This document shows, piece after piece, positions 1 through 11,600 of a stretch of 37,344 nucleotides of DNA. The position numbers and the translations under genes were made by a program. Within the stretch, counting starts at the first letter, position 1. Each line of letters starts with the position of its first letter. Origin of the DNA: a virus; IMG/VR virus record IMGVR_UViG_3300024355_000334, positions 1-37,344 of that record; one strand, written 5' to 3'. The notes beneath the pieces are model-generated. The model was not told the origin of the DNA. It saw nothing but the letters and a program-made list of their open reading frames with translations, and searched no databases.

Positions 1-1
1 T

Positions 2-2593
2 GGTAGTAAAGGCACTGTATCAACTGGAGCAGATGGACGAACTACTGGAAATGTAGCTCACATTGATAAACCAACGGATTACATAATTCAAGATGTGACT
101 AGTCTTCCAACATACTCACAAAATGGAGGTACGGCTAAAGTCAATGGTTTATTTAAGTTGTCGTTTTACTTAATGAACTATGATGATGCAAAGCCATTTA
201 ATGGTCAATATCTAAACGTAACAGTGTATGGGCATAGTAGTACAACAGTAGCTGCCGGTAATGTAATTCCGGGCGCATATTTTGCTGCTGTAGCAGATGC
301 TGCACCAAAACAAACGACTGCTGACTGGATTCAATTTGAATACATTATTGATTTCCGTGAATACGAAGGCACATTACAGGCACTGCGTTTGCAGATTAGT
401 AACAGTGGTTGGTCACGTGATAACGACCCCGGCGTATTAATTGATGGAGTTTATTTATATAGCGTTTTATGTTCACCAAATGACAATGCTACTACTACGG
501 ATCTTGGTTTAGCTGGGTTTAAAGCAGCACAGATCAACACAAATGTACGAGGTTTATATGGTGGTTATGTACAAAATAGGCTAATCAAGTTAGCTATTAG
601 TGGCACACCAGATATGTCCAATGATAAAGGCATAGGCATACGGTGTGAGTTACATCCAAATATTAGAACCTCAGAAATACCTATTAGCTTGGGTATACAA
701 GAAGCCGGATCAATTGTGTGGACTGGACAGGCTGCTTATAATGCCCAAACACGGTTCCTAGAGTTTCAGTTATTTCCTATTCCCGGCGCCAACAGAGATG
801 CGGTCACAGCGATATATCTAAGGTTTGACGAAGATATAGCCGATGTCCCCAATGACGCTGTCCTTATAGGGCTGGGTGATGTTGTACGTCAGGGTGGATT
901 ATCTCCAGATAATAGGTACAAGTATTTATATACTCGATGGAAATCAGCTCCAGCTGCGTGGCGAGCAACATCAGCATATAACATAGTTGCACCACCCGGA
1001 GAAGGTGTAGAAACTCCACCGTCTGAATTTAGTCCTGAGATCGAATCTTCTGTGGCGTATAGTCGTGGCCGAATCACATTTACAGATTCTGGTTTAAGAA
1101 CATCTACAACCGATTATGTGTACGATTATATTTTGTTATATCGACGGTGCGATACGTTATTCACTGACGGTATGCCTAGATTAATAGCCATGATACCTAC
1201 AAACTTAGGTACAGGTACATCGTATACAAATCAAACTGCAAAGGTATTTGACTATACTACTGGTGCTCTGGTCAACAGTGATGGCGTGACATTTGATGTC
1301 AGTTGGTCAACTAATACAGCAACATACACAATATATGACGACGTACGAGATACAGACATACTGTTTTCGACCAATGTTGGTAGACCGGGCATGTTTCATC
1401 ACTCTGGTAGAGATCAGTTACCGACTGGTTTAAGCACTATTGCAAATCATAAACAACGATTGTTTGTTTCAAAAGACAATGGTTTATATGCTACATGGCC
1501 TCTGAACAAAGATAATGAATATGGTGTGTACACCACTAATATCCCAAATGTCCAAGACCCATTTATGGCAATCAAAGGTTCATTCATGACCATAGGGTCA
1601 CAGGATGATAATGAGAAGATAGTCAATCTGCTGTCGTATGTAGCTGACGGCATGGTAGCTGCGGGTGGTGACACTTCTGCCGTATTGATTGCGTACAGAG
1701 AGAATAGTATTGTCCCAATTATGGGATTTGATCCAACGTCATTTCAAGCCCAACAGTTTGTACGAGAACCCGGTGCTGGTCTACTTGCAAGTAAAGGTAT
1801 TGCTAGTTTAGTTGGTAAAGCAATGCACGTATCAAGCTTTGGGATAAGCGTGATGAATGGCACAAGCATTGAACCTATAAGTCTTCCACTGGAAGGTGTA
1901 CTTAATCCACGGTCAATGGATTACGGACCAACGGGTTCTGCTAACTATATTTCAGCAGCAGCCTACAGTGACATTATATTATTGCCACACGAAAGGCGTT
2001 TATATGCAATAGCGCCAGTCGCTGGTGCGACAACAGGTAACTCTAATAGTGTTATATATGTGTTTGATACTAGAACCACGGGTTGGGTTAAATGGAAACT
2101 ACCAGTCTTTAGCACTGTGCAAATGTATGCTACGAGCGCTGTGTCATGTACATCTACTAACGATGTTGCTGATATGTACATAGGAGCGTCTAACGGACAG
2201 ATATATAGGTTAGAAGGTTTTAGTGACAGGCCTACATATTCTGGTGCGACGCAAGGTATTGATTGGAAGATTACCACTAGGCGTTACGGTCAAACGTACG
2301 CTGAAGGAGTGGCATACTACGGTATAAATAGACCACATCAAGTAAATGTTCATTACTACACGCCATCAATAACAACGTTTACATGGAAGTTGACTAACAA
2401 CAAAAACGTGAGTACAACTGGTCAATACACAACACTAGCAAATCAGGACAAGGCAATAGGTTTTAGACAAGTATCAAACGAGCTACGTGGCACATGGCTG
2501 GAATTAGAAGTGTATGGGACTAATGCTACATCTAGAATAGAGATACACGCTTTATCAGTTCAAACGACAGAAAGTTCAGTTAGGAGGAGTTAA
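2..2593 (+). CDS. Tail hub/nozzle-like virion protein (5' partial)
   Basis: The reading frame is open from the first complete codon of the window. The GTG at 95 is therefore only an internal codon, and the gene starts upstream of the window. The visible 863 residues are beta-rich with many Gly, Thr, Tyr and Asn. A run of propeller-like repeats in the middle (for example HKQRLFVSKDNGLYATWP and RENSIVPIMGFDP) resembles the nozzle or stabilisation proteins of short-tailed phages (T7 gp12, P22 gp10 type). That assignment rests on pattern and position: it lies directly before the putative ejection proteins, as gp12 does in T7. The stop codon overlaps the next start by one base (TAATG), and AGGAGG near the end of the gene serves as the next ribosome-binding site. 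It could also be another beta-rich tail component. Confidence 0.6.
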   Translation, partial: GSKGTVSTGADGRTTGNVAHIDKPTDYIIQDVTSLPTYSQNGGTAKVNGLFKLSFYLMNYDDAKPFNGQYLNVTVYGHSSTTVAAGNVIPGAYFAAVADAAPKQTTADWIQFEYIIDFREYEGTLQALRLQISNSGWSRDNDPGVLIDGVYLYSVLCSPNDNATTTDLGLAGFKAAQINTNVRGLYGGYVQNRLIKLAISGTPDMSNDKGIGIRCELHPNIRTSEIPISLGIQEAGSIVWTGQAAYNAQTRFLEFQLFPIPGANRDAVTAIYLRFDEDIADVPNDAVLIGLGDVVRQGGLSPDNRYKYLYTRWKSAPAAWRATSAYNIVAPPGEGVETPPSEFSPEIESSVAYSRGRITFTDSGLRTSTTDYVYDYILLYRRCDTLFTDGMPRLIAMIPTNLGTGTSYTNQTAKVFDYTTGALVNSDGVTFDVSWSTNTATYTIYDDVRDTDILFSTNVGRPGMFHHSGRDQLPTGLSTIANHKQRLFVSKDNGLYATWPLNKDNEYGVYTTNIPNVQDPFMAIKGSFMTIGSQDDNEKIVNLLSYVADGMVAAGGDTSAVLIAYRENSIVPIMGFDPTSFQAQQFVREPGAGLLASKGIASLVGKAMHVSSFGISVMNGTSIEPISLPLEGVLNPRSMDYGPTGSANYISAAAYSDIILLPHERRLYAIAPVAGATTGNSNSVIYVFDTRTTGWVKWKLPVFSTVQMYATSAVSCTSTNDVADMYIGASNGQIYRLEGFSDRPTYSGATQGIDWKITTRRYGQTYAEGVAYYGINRPHQVNVHYYTPSITTFTWKLTNNKNVSTTGQYTTLANQDKAIGFRQVSNELRGTWLELEVYGTNATSRIEIHALSVQTTESSVRRS

Positions 2594-3036
2594 TGCCTAT
2601 AATTGGTGGGTTGTCTAGTCCGGACACAGCTTCTCCTCCTGCTGGTGGAATAATAGGTCCGGGTAAAAGTGTTGTTGTACAGCAGACAAATGATCAGAAG
2701 CGAGGTGCATTTGCACCTGCATATCCGCCTGCAAATTTTACATCTATAGCAATAAGTGCAAGTACTACAGTTGATACAGGGCAACTCATTGTAAGTGTTA
2801 ACGCAACATCTGCTGCTGTAGTAGTTACATTACCCAGAGCGTATTATGCTAATGGTCAATTTGTACATATAATCAAAACAGATAGCACTACAAATCAAGT
2901 CAGTGCTGCTGTGCAAACTGGCGATACTTTGGGCAAGGCCACTGCAAAAGCGTGGCCAGCTGCACAATATGAAACTGTAACATTAGTGGCTCAAGTAGAT
3001 TCTGCGGGCGCAGGAATATGGTACGTTTTACAATAG
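2593..3036 (+). CDS. Small beta-rich structural protein
   Basis: 147 residues, with the ATG overlapping the previous stop and AGGAGG 5-10 bases upstream. The N-terminal 45 residues are rich in Pro, Gly and Ser and probably flexible. The rest alternates short hydrophobic strands with Thr/Ser/Ala and ends in WYVLQ. This layout, a flexible arm followed by a compact beta domain ending in W-Y-V-L, is seen in phage fibre, decoration and tail appendage proteins. I do not recognise a specific family. Its place between the nozzle-like gene and the ejection-protein candidates supports a virion role. Confidence 0.45.
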   Translation: MPIIGGLSSPDTASPPAGGIIGPGKSVVVQQTNDQKRGAFAPAYPPANFTSIAISASTTVDTGQLIVSVNATSAAVVVTLPRAYYANGQFVHIIKTDSTTNQVSAAVQTGDTLGKATAKAWPAAQYETVTLVAQVDSAGAGIWYVLQ

Positions 3037-3046
3037 GAGGAAATAA

Positions 3047-3787
3047 ATGCCGATACCAGCATATGCAATAGGATTAGGGAGCACGTTATTAGGTAACGCT
3101 GCTGGCTCACTTTTTGGTAAGCAGAAAAATCCATATCAAGATCAACTATCGCAGCAACGTATGTTCAATCAAAATATACAGAATCAACAATATCAATTAG
3201 GGCAACAAAACCAGACTAAAGCAAACCAGTTTTCAAATATGTATAGTCGCGGCATTACTAATGAGATGGAACGCTTAAATAATCCAGATGCTACAAATGC
3301 AATGTTAAGACAAGCTGGTGCTCAGATGGGTGCTATTACTAGCAACGCTGCACAAGCGCAAGCCCGTTATAACCAAATGCCAAATGCATTAAATTTAGGT
3401 GGCGGTATGACTAACTATCAAATGCAAGATAATTTTTACAACAATCCAATTGCACAAGCCATGTCTCAGGGAGCCGTGCAATACGCAATGGGTGCTGATG
3501 CGCGTAGGCAGCAAGCTCTTGGTATGGCTGGGCAAGCATTTGGTACATATCAGGGTGGTGCAAACACTGCGTTTGGAACAGCATCTAACATGGCAAACAA
3601 TATGTATAACCAGTACATGGGCGAGGCTAAACAACAGATGGAACTTGATGCTCAGACGCAAAATCAACGCAATCAAATTGCAAGTCAGTTCGGCGCACTT
3701 GGTGGTCAATACATTAATCAGATGAACTCTGATCGTGACTTTGGTTTACGTCAAGCTGAATTCAAGAAAAAATATGGAATAGCCTAA
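3047..3787 (+). CDS. Gln/Asn-rich putative internal virion protein (gp14-like position)
   Basis: 246 residues with an ideal AGGAGG ribosome-binding site seven bases before the ATG. The first 25 residues are hydrophobic and glycine-rich (AYAIGLGSTLLGNAAGSLFG), which suggests membrane contact. The remainder is very rich in Gln, Asn, Met and Ala (residues about 30-65 and 185-225) and predicted helical. Small proteins of this composition with a hydrophobic N-terminus, followed by a medium and then a giant protein, match the T7 series gp14, gp15, gp16, whose members are ejected into the host envelope. The assignment is by position and composition only. Confidence 0.45.
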   Translation: MPIPAYAIGLGSTLLGNAAGSLFGKQKNPYQDQLSQQRMFNQNIQNQQYQLGQQNQTKANQFSNMYSRGITNEMERLNNPDATNAMLRQAGAQMGAITSNAAQAQARYNQMPNALNLGGGMTNYQMQDNFYNNPIAQAMSQGAVQYAMGADARRQQALGMAGQAFGTYQGGANTAFGTASNMANNMYNQYMGEAKQQMELDAQTQNQRNQIASQFGALGGQYINQMNSDRDFGLRQAEFKKKYGIA

Positions 3788-3788
3788 C

Positions 3789-5621
3789 ATGTTAAAGCAA
3801 TCTCAAACTGGCGCATCGGCTTTATTAGGGTTTCTGCAGTCGTTGCAGCAAGGCAATGCACAACGCAATCAACAGCGAGAACAAAAACTGGCTAGTGATA
3901 TTCAGTTAGCTGAGGCCGACAAATCGTTTCAGTTGCAAAAAACAGCAGCTGATTTACAAGCAGAAGCAGCAAGACGACAACAAGAGAAAGATAAATTAAA
4001 TGCTCCCGGCGAGGCACTTGTAAGACAACAGACCCTAGATGCTCCTAATCAACAAGCATTTGCTGACTGGAATACAGGAACAGCCACACATGCAACAGCA
4101 TTGTCCAATGCTGCTAAATTGCGTCTAGAAGCAGCAACAACTCGTGACCCCAACAAAGCTAGGCTTTTGCTAGATGAAGCTACAAGATTGCAAACATCCG
4201 CAGATCAAAGCCTAGCAAATTTAAAATCCAACATTTCGGGTCGCGTAGGTTTAACTAGATTTCCATGGGAACCTCCAATTGGACCTGCAGATCGCTTTGC
4301 TGCAGGTATGGCTGGAGGTGTAATGTCTGGGCTTGGTATTGGTGGTGCTATATCACAAATGGCTCTAGGCGGACCAATGCAACAAAATATAACTGGCACT
4401 CAGCAGCAGGGTGGTATGGGTGGCCAACAGGGTGGCATGACTGGCCAACAGGGTGGTATGGGTGGACAGACAGGTACTACACCTACCAGTGTGCCAGTTA
4501 AAAAACCCGGCACAGGTTTGTTGTCTACCGACTTACCAGATCCAAGTAGTATTCCTTTAACGGTTGAAGAGATGAAACTGTTAGACGAGAAGTTTGGTGG
4601 AACTAATTTAGGTGCTTTGTTAAGTCCTGATTACTACGATATGCCTATAAAGGGCGTCCGAACATTGGAAAACGGTAATTTGGTTAATTTTGGTCCAGCT
4701 TTGTATATTAGAAATCCAACAAGGTTTGGAGCCGATCTTAATAAATTTGTTAAAAATAATGAGCAAGTTATTGGTGAGGCCGTACTTGATGTGTTAGGTG
4801 CTGGTGCTGGTCAATATATACCAGAGCGTACAGTACTAACACATTATTTTGGCAAGGATGAAAGTTTATGGCCTGTAGAGGAAAAAGGTGGTCAGTATGT
4901 TCCAAGAACAAATTGGTTTGGTAGTTTGTCAGACGATAAGAAGCAACGTGTTGTAGGACGATTATCTAAATTTATTGCTCCAACAAAAGACACTGTTGCT
5001 GAAGTTGGCCAAGCACGTGAGTTAGCCATTAAGGGTATTGAATCTGAAATTGAAAACGAAAAAGAATTACGAAAGCGGCGGTGGGCAAATTCTGATCGAC
5101 TCTTTGATGCTCAATTACAGAAGGAACTTGTAAAAGCGCGTGGTGCTAACCAAAGAGTGCCAACAGATCCAGTGGTTACATATCAATTAGGCATGGCTAG
5201 TGCCACGGTTAAATCGGCATACGATGACGCAAAAGATAATTTAGATAATTTTAAAACACTTAGTGTCGCTGATGTAAAACAACCAGACACTATGGCTAGT
5301 TTACTTAACATCCCAGCCACAACATTAACTGGTATTGATCTGTCAACTGTTACAAGATTGTTTGCTACAGCTGCTACGGAAGGAGAGAAGTTATTGACTA
5401 ATATAATCAAAACAAATAAAAACTTTAATCCAGACAATGCTGCTGCTATTGCTGGAAGATATAACAATGTACCCAGTGAAGCATTAAGAGTGGCAGCTAC
5501 AAAACTTATTACACAAAAACAAAACGAACGCGCAACAGCTGTTCTCCCAGAAGTGAAAGCGCAGATTGATAGGGATATTAAATGGGTTGCTTTACGAGCT
5601 GGGTTGCCAGTGCCAGAGTGA
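3789..5621 (+). CDS. Putative internal virion (ejection) protein, coiled-coil N-terminus
   Basis: 610 residues, starting two bases after the previous stop; no strong ribosome-binding site, so probably translationally coupled. Residues 1-70 are a Gln/Ala/Lys/Glu-rich likely coiled coil. Residues about 170-200 are Gly/Ala/Met-rich and hydrophobic. Residues 207-227 are three tandem heptads of the type QGGMGGQ, encoded by a 21-base direct repeat. The C-terminal 300 residues are mixed alpha-helical and charged. It sits where T7 gp15 would be. No enzymatic motif was seen. Confidence 0.45.
   Translation: MLKQSQTGASALLGFLQSLQQGNAQRNQQREQKLASDIQLAEADKSFQLQKTAADLQAEAARRQQEKDKLNAPGEALVRQQTLDAPNQQAFADWNTGTATHATALSNAAKLRLEAATTRDPNKARLLLDEATRLQTSADQSLANLKSNISGRVGLTRFPWEPPIGPADRFAAGMAGGVMSGLGIGGAISQMALGGPMQQNITGTQQQGGMGGQQGGMTGQQGGMGGQTGTTPTSVPVKKPGTGLLSTDLPDPSSIPLTVEEMKLLDEKFGGTNLGALLSPDYYDMPIKGVRTLENGNLVNFGPALYIRNPTRFGADLNKFVKNNEQVIGEAVLDVLGAGAGQYIPERTVLTHYFGKDESLWPVEEKGGQYVPRTNWFGSLSDDKKQRVVGRLSKFIAPTKDTVAEVGQARELAIKGIESEIENEKELRKRRWANSDRLFDAQLQKELVKARGANQRVPTDPVVTYQLGMASATVKSAYDDAKDNLDNFKTLSVADVKQPDTMASLLNIPATTLTGIDLSTVTRLFATAATEGEKLLTNIIKTNKNFNPDNAAAIAGRYNNVPSEALRVAATKLITQKQNERATAVLPEVKAQIDRDIKWVALRAGLPVPE
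4407..4469 (+). repeat. Three tandem 21-bp units encoding QGGMGGQ-type heptads
   Basis: Units begin at 4407, 4428 and 4449. The second unit differs at three positions (giving a Thr) and the third in its last bases. The period is a multiple of three, so unit-number changes by slippage would keep the frame and only alter the length of the Gly/Gln/Met linker. Confidence 0.85.
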
Positions 5622-5644
5622 ATACAATAAGGTTACAATAGAAT

Positions 5645-8600
5645 ATGCGTAAACCACCCGTCACTCAAATCAAAAAGCCACGCCGTTTAACATATGCTGA
5701 ACAAGCCGTAGTGAACGACTTGGAGGATTACGGTAAACCGACAGAACAAACGAAAGCATATAAAGAACGTCAAGCTGCTATCCAGCAGTTTAAAACAAAC
5801 TTTTATAATCCAGCTTTAAAAAACCTTAAATCCAATGCATGGCGTAATACTGGCATTAATAGCAATGATGAGTTCACTATTGATGAGGCGTACCGTAACG
5901 GTCTTATTACTGCTAATGAAAGACGTGAATATCATCAACTTGCGTCAGAACGTCTTCTCGAAGCACGGCGTTCTGTATTTAATATCTATGGAACGCCTAA
6001 AAAAGGTAATGAATTAGTATCTGGGCGTAATTTTTATCCTGATCCAAGTAAAGCATCAGACGCAAAAGCAGAACGGTATAAGATTTATAAAAGTGCATTA
6101 GCACGAGAACAAGGCAAGTTGCCAACTGCAATACGAGAAGGCATGGCAACAGTAAGTGCTGGTGCTGGTGCTATTGCTGGTCTTGGTTTAGGTACAGGTC
6201 GCGCACTGCTAAATGTAGGGCGATTTGCTACCGGGTCTCAAACTCTTGATGATCTGTACGAGTCTGGTGAAGCAAGTGAACAAAAATATTTAAAGAGTGT
6301 TGCTGATGGTGCTGACACTAACATGTTCTTAGAAGGCATGTATGGTAGCGCTGCTGGTACAGAAACAACTCTGTTATCTCCATTTACTGTAGGTGGAGAG
6401 CTTGGTCGTAGATCTTTCATTGGTCGTGGATTTGGTTCCATGATGGGTATGACAAAAGATCAGCAGGATCAAGCGTATGCTAACTTAGGTATTGGTGATT
6501 GGTATGCTCAGAAGGTTGGTGACCCAGATAATCTTGTAAGGCAAGCTGCATTTTTATCTGGTCAGGTTTTAGCTGGTTCTATTCCCGGCATGGGTCCAGA
6601 GCTTGTAACGATGCGTTTAGCTGGTACAGCATTTGCAGCAGCAACACGTCCTCTCGTTAAAACAATGTTGCAGTCACAAGTTGCACGTACTGTAGGCAGT
6701 ATGACGCCAATGGCAATTGGCGCCGTTGGTCAAGCTGGTGTTCCCGGTCAAGTTACAAAAGCATTTGGTGGAACGCAAGAGCAAGCGGAATTTGCTAACA
6801 GAGCTACAGAGTTTGCTGGTGCTCCTATTCGTAGCACTATAGAAGCTATTCCATCTGTATATGATACACAAGCGGGTGGTCAAATTGACGCGAACAAGAT
6901 GGCAGCAATGCGTCAGGCTGAAGTTGACCCACAAGGCATATCTGAAACTGCTGCAATGGTGGGAATGTTTGGATCTGGTGCTGCTAGTTTTTACAGTGAC
7001 GCAAAACAGTTGTTTAAGGTTAATCGCCTACTTGCAAAAGCAAATGCAACGCAACATAAAGGTCGTTTTTTAAATGCTGGCGATAGGTTACTAAGAGAGC
7101 GTTCTGAATTAATGGCATCTGTTGGGCCTGATGCTGCATTTGGAATGAACAACATGTTTACTCCTATTGCACAGGCATATCGAGCTGCAACTGATAAATC
7201 TGTAGATGAAACTGGTCAGCCAAAATATCAGCCACCTACTATGTCTGACTTAGGTCGTGCTGCATTATTAACATTTACGGCAGTTAGACCGCATGGAAAG
7301 CTTGGTGCGTTTATGACACCAGCCCTGCGGGGTAAGTTACTAGCTGAAGGTTCGGATATAAAAACGCAAGCCATGTTTATGGCACGTGATTGGGTTGATA
7401 GCGGTGAGTGGCGAGGTCAGGCTATTAACCGCCGTTTCCAATCTATTACGGGTCGCCCAGAAGCGAATCCTGATGATGTTAAAAGAGCAGTAAGTAAGGC
7501 TTACGAATTGATTGGTGAACGCGCCCGTCAAGCTGTTATTAGTGGCGAGGTACTACCAAGTAGTGCTGGTGAAATATTTTTCCAAAAGTTAGTTTCTGGA
7601 AGACTTGATGATCCTACGACGCAACGAGAATTTAATCGCATAATTGCAAACATGCGTGTGAAAGGTGACAATGCACCTTTATCAGATGACAACCCACTAG
7701 CTGGGCAAAAAATAAATACAAATATTTACATTACTGATCCCGCTGCAAGAAATCGTGCTGTTGCAGAATTAGTCCCACAGTTTGAACAGATCTTGTTAAA
7801 GGCAATGGCAGAGCAGTCTGAAACGCCAGCGACAAAACAGGGTAGTGAACAATCACAAGAACCTACAAAAACTACACCTGTTCGTCAAAGTGGGCAGCAA
7901 TTTTTTGGTATACGTATAGCAGACACGCCTGATGGAATACCGCAATATTTAGCATTTAATACACACCGTGGACCAAATGGTCATACATTTAGAGCTGTCG
8001 AACTAGTGCGTGGCGATCAAGATGTGTCTGATTTGATTATGCTTGATCAGCCTACAGTAACTCGTAAAAACGCATTTTTCACGGGCGCTAGTATCCTCCA
8101 AGCATTACAGTCACGCATTGATATATTTAATCCGTATTACCAGAAGAACAAATGGACTGAAGGTGGCCGGACGCGTACTATCGCTGGATTTAATCCAGAC
8201 GGAACAGTGCTAGTTAAAAGCATTACGTCCGACGGCAAAGTTTCTATAGACCGAATGGGAAGTATCGACCTGCTTAAATCGTTGTCTAAATTTAATGCAC
8301 GTCTATACGATATATTAGGCCCAATTTTAAAAACACTAAACACTAATGCTGTTGACGAGACCGCAGAGTTATTAGACTATACGGAAAGCACTGACTTTCC
8401 AGATCGTATTCCTTATACGTCTGATGACGGCAATATTCGTTACGTTAATGGTCGTAAGGTAGCTACTAGTGGTGGTCCTACACCTGTAGGTATTTATCAG
8501 TTGCCTAACGGCACTGTATTAATTCAACCAATGACTGGTGAGCAAGCTCAAACACCTACAAGACCAGTGATGGATACAGGCCAAATTGAAAGATCACCAG

Positions 8601-11600
8601 ACATCTTAAACAGTATTACTATACGAGATGCAAAAGCAGCAGTGGAGTCTCGTAGTGGTTACATGCGCATGGATATACACAATAGTGGAATCCTTTCACG
8701 TGTTCCTGTATCTGCAGATGCATTAGCGCAGATAGAAGAAGTCATTAATACAGAAGACAGTCTTGCAGACAAAGCAGAAACTATTCGTGGGATTGTCGCT
8801 GAAGACGTAGCTATTTCTACTAGTGGTGATCGTCGTGGATTGCGTTATTCCGACGAGGCTGATGACTATGTAAACGATGTAATTGTTAGGGCAGGGGATT
8901 TAGTTCGTGGATCATTTACAAATGAGTCCGACTTGCAAGCTGCTGTTGTAGTTAAATCTGATTCTAATCTTGTAACCGTCCGTCTTTTATCTGATCCTAC
9001 TGGTGATGCGTACACTGTTCCTGTAGATCAAGTTGTTGTAGATGTACAACAGGATTTTGACGCATTATCTACTGCAGCTGACAATTTTGTTCCAACCGAA
9101 GAACGACCATTACATAGGCCTTATCAACGAACAGTGTTAGACGAAGAAGAGTTTAACACTGCTATGACGATACAGAAGTCTGGCAAGCAACGACAACGCT
9201 TATTAAATACGTCTACCGAGGAATTGCCAACGGTATTAATTGATCTCTTGAAAAAAGGAGAAATTTTACCGGGTGATTTAAAACTAGGATTATTGTCATG
9301 GGCAGCTAGTACACAAAATACAGAAGCTGTTATAGATGCTATAGTTGCAGCATTTGACGATGCAGTAAAACCCGGCGTTACTATTTACAACTACTTGACT
9401 CGTGTAGCAAATCTTTATTCGGACTCTAGTTTCTTTGACCAGTTATATTATGTTGATTCATTAAACACTAGTATTAAGACTGGTGCGTTATTGAGTGCAA
9501 CATCAATACGGTCTAAAGCCACAGCTCAGAGTGTGGCTCGTAGGATGAATATACTTGCGTATCGTAGTCAACGTAATCTTTCACCAGATCAACTATACCG
9601 ACAAGCCATTAATTCATTAGGGGTTGAAGATAACAAGCAGACAAGAGCTGATGCTATTTCCTACGCAAAATTAATGCGCGGTATAGCATCTCATGCTGCA
9701 TTTCACATTGACAATATTTGGCAAATGCGAGCACTATCTGGGACAAATGCTCAAACCCAAGTGTTCCTTGGTCGCGCTATAGCTGCTGTTAGTAGCCCGG
9801 ATTTCGCTGATCAGTTAACCAGACAAGATTTTACTCCAGCACAAGCTTCTGCTTTAATTAGATTCTGGAAGTCAGAACGAAGTTATGCGACTGCCATCAG
9901 ATTAGTCAATGAAATGGTTAAGAATGATAGCAGTGGCGGTGAAACTGTACGAGAACTATTGAGTTCCGTTGGGTTAGAATTTTTATATTATGCATCGGCT
10001 ACTCCAAAGATAAAAAATTTGGCAGACCAACTTATGGATGCCAACTCGTATCGTCGATACCAACAAGAAATGAATGCGTATATCGCTAACCAAGCTATAC
10101 CTACCATCATTTTAAAATCAATTGAAAACGACATCGTTAACGGTGATTTTATGGGGTGGACTGACGAGACGTCCGCTCATCAAACAAATCGAGTTTCATT
10201 TATTCAGACTCTAGCACTGCTTGGTACTGAGATTGCTAATCGTGTAGCAACATCTCCTGCACTTGACGAGAATTCTAAAACTAGTCTATTGACTATATTG
10301 TCCGATTTACGCAATCAAATTAATGACATGGATCCTGCAACTTTAGCTAGGATTGGGTCATATACGCCTTCACCCATTAGTGGCAACCGAGAGTTTTCAT
10401 TAACAAGTGATGGAACTGCTACAAATTTAGCATACATAGATTCACAACAGTCACTTGATCGTGCAGTGCAAGTGATATTAGATCAGGCCTTATCGGAAAC
10501 CGAAGCTAAGACAATTATCGAAGAAGGTAAGGATGATCAGGGACGACAGCAAGCCGATGTGTTAGCTGTTGCACGTAGAAGTGTTTATGAGCAACTAAAG
10601 AACAACACTCATGCTGTTGCTTTTGCCATGGCACTTGCACATTTTGATGTTAAAGATATCTCTTCTCTCAATCGGATTTTAAAAGTATTTGAAGATCAAT
10701 TTGATGTAACAGGTTTAAAACGAGCATACGATCGTGCTGTCGAAGCAAAAGATTCGGATTTAATTCAAGCGACTAAGATGGCATTGGAGACGGCTCGCGT
10801 AAATGCATTTAACAAAGCATTTAAAAGCTTTGACAAAGTATTGGAAGTAGCAAAACAAATTGATGCTTTGTATTCCGATTTACTTGATGACACATTTACA
10901 TCTCTTGTAGATGAATTAGGTAATGCATATGAATATATGCGTTCATTTTATACAAGTGAAAACTCAGCAAATGAAGTACTGATTAGCACTGGTGATGTTG
11001 CTGCTAGTAGTCAGGCATATGGCAATCGACTTATTGCTGATACATCAGGTGATTCCGAGACAGCAGATACAACTAGTACTGTACGTTCATCGTTAGATGA
11101 TCAGAAAACCAAGGATATTTATCTTGCTAATGTTGCACGTGAAGAGCAAGCTGAACTAGCAAAAGCTCAGGCTGATAACGAATCACCAGAATTTATTGCT
11201 GACATTAGATACAAGTATGACACGATACGCAAAGAATTCATGGATTCGCAAGCGCAGAAAACTGAATCTAATGAAGATGGTAAAGATGATTTTATTAAAG
11301 CCTTAAACGCATTCAATACGTATACCTCCGAGCAGTTACCGGCATTTCTAGCAATAGACAATGGCGAAAATATGGCGGATAAAGTTGCGTTACTAATGAC
11401 AATGTCTGGTGAGTTAATGACATTGCTTACTAAAGATAACCTATTAAGCAATAACTTCTTACCAGCAGTGACACACAAAACAACTACAAGTATTGCTCGT
11501 CAGTACGATCGCACACGTGGGATTAACGAGGACCTAGCAGCCATGAGACGTGCTAGTGCTCCTATAGAGGTGATCGAAAATCCAGTAACTGGTGAGATAA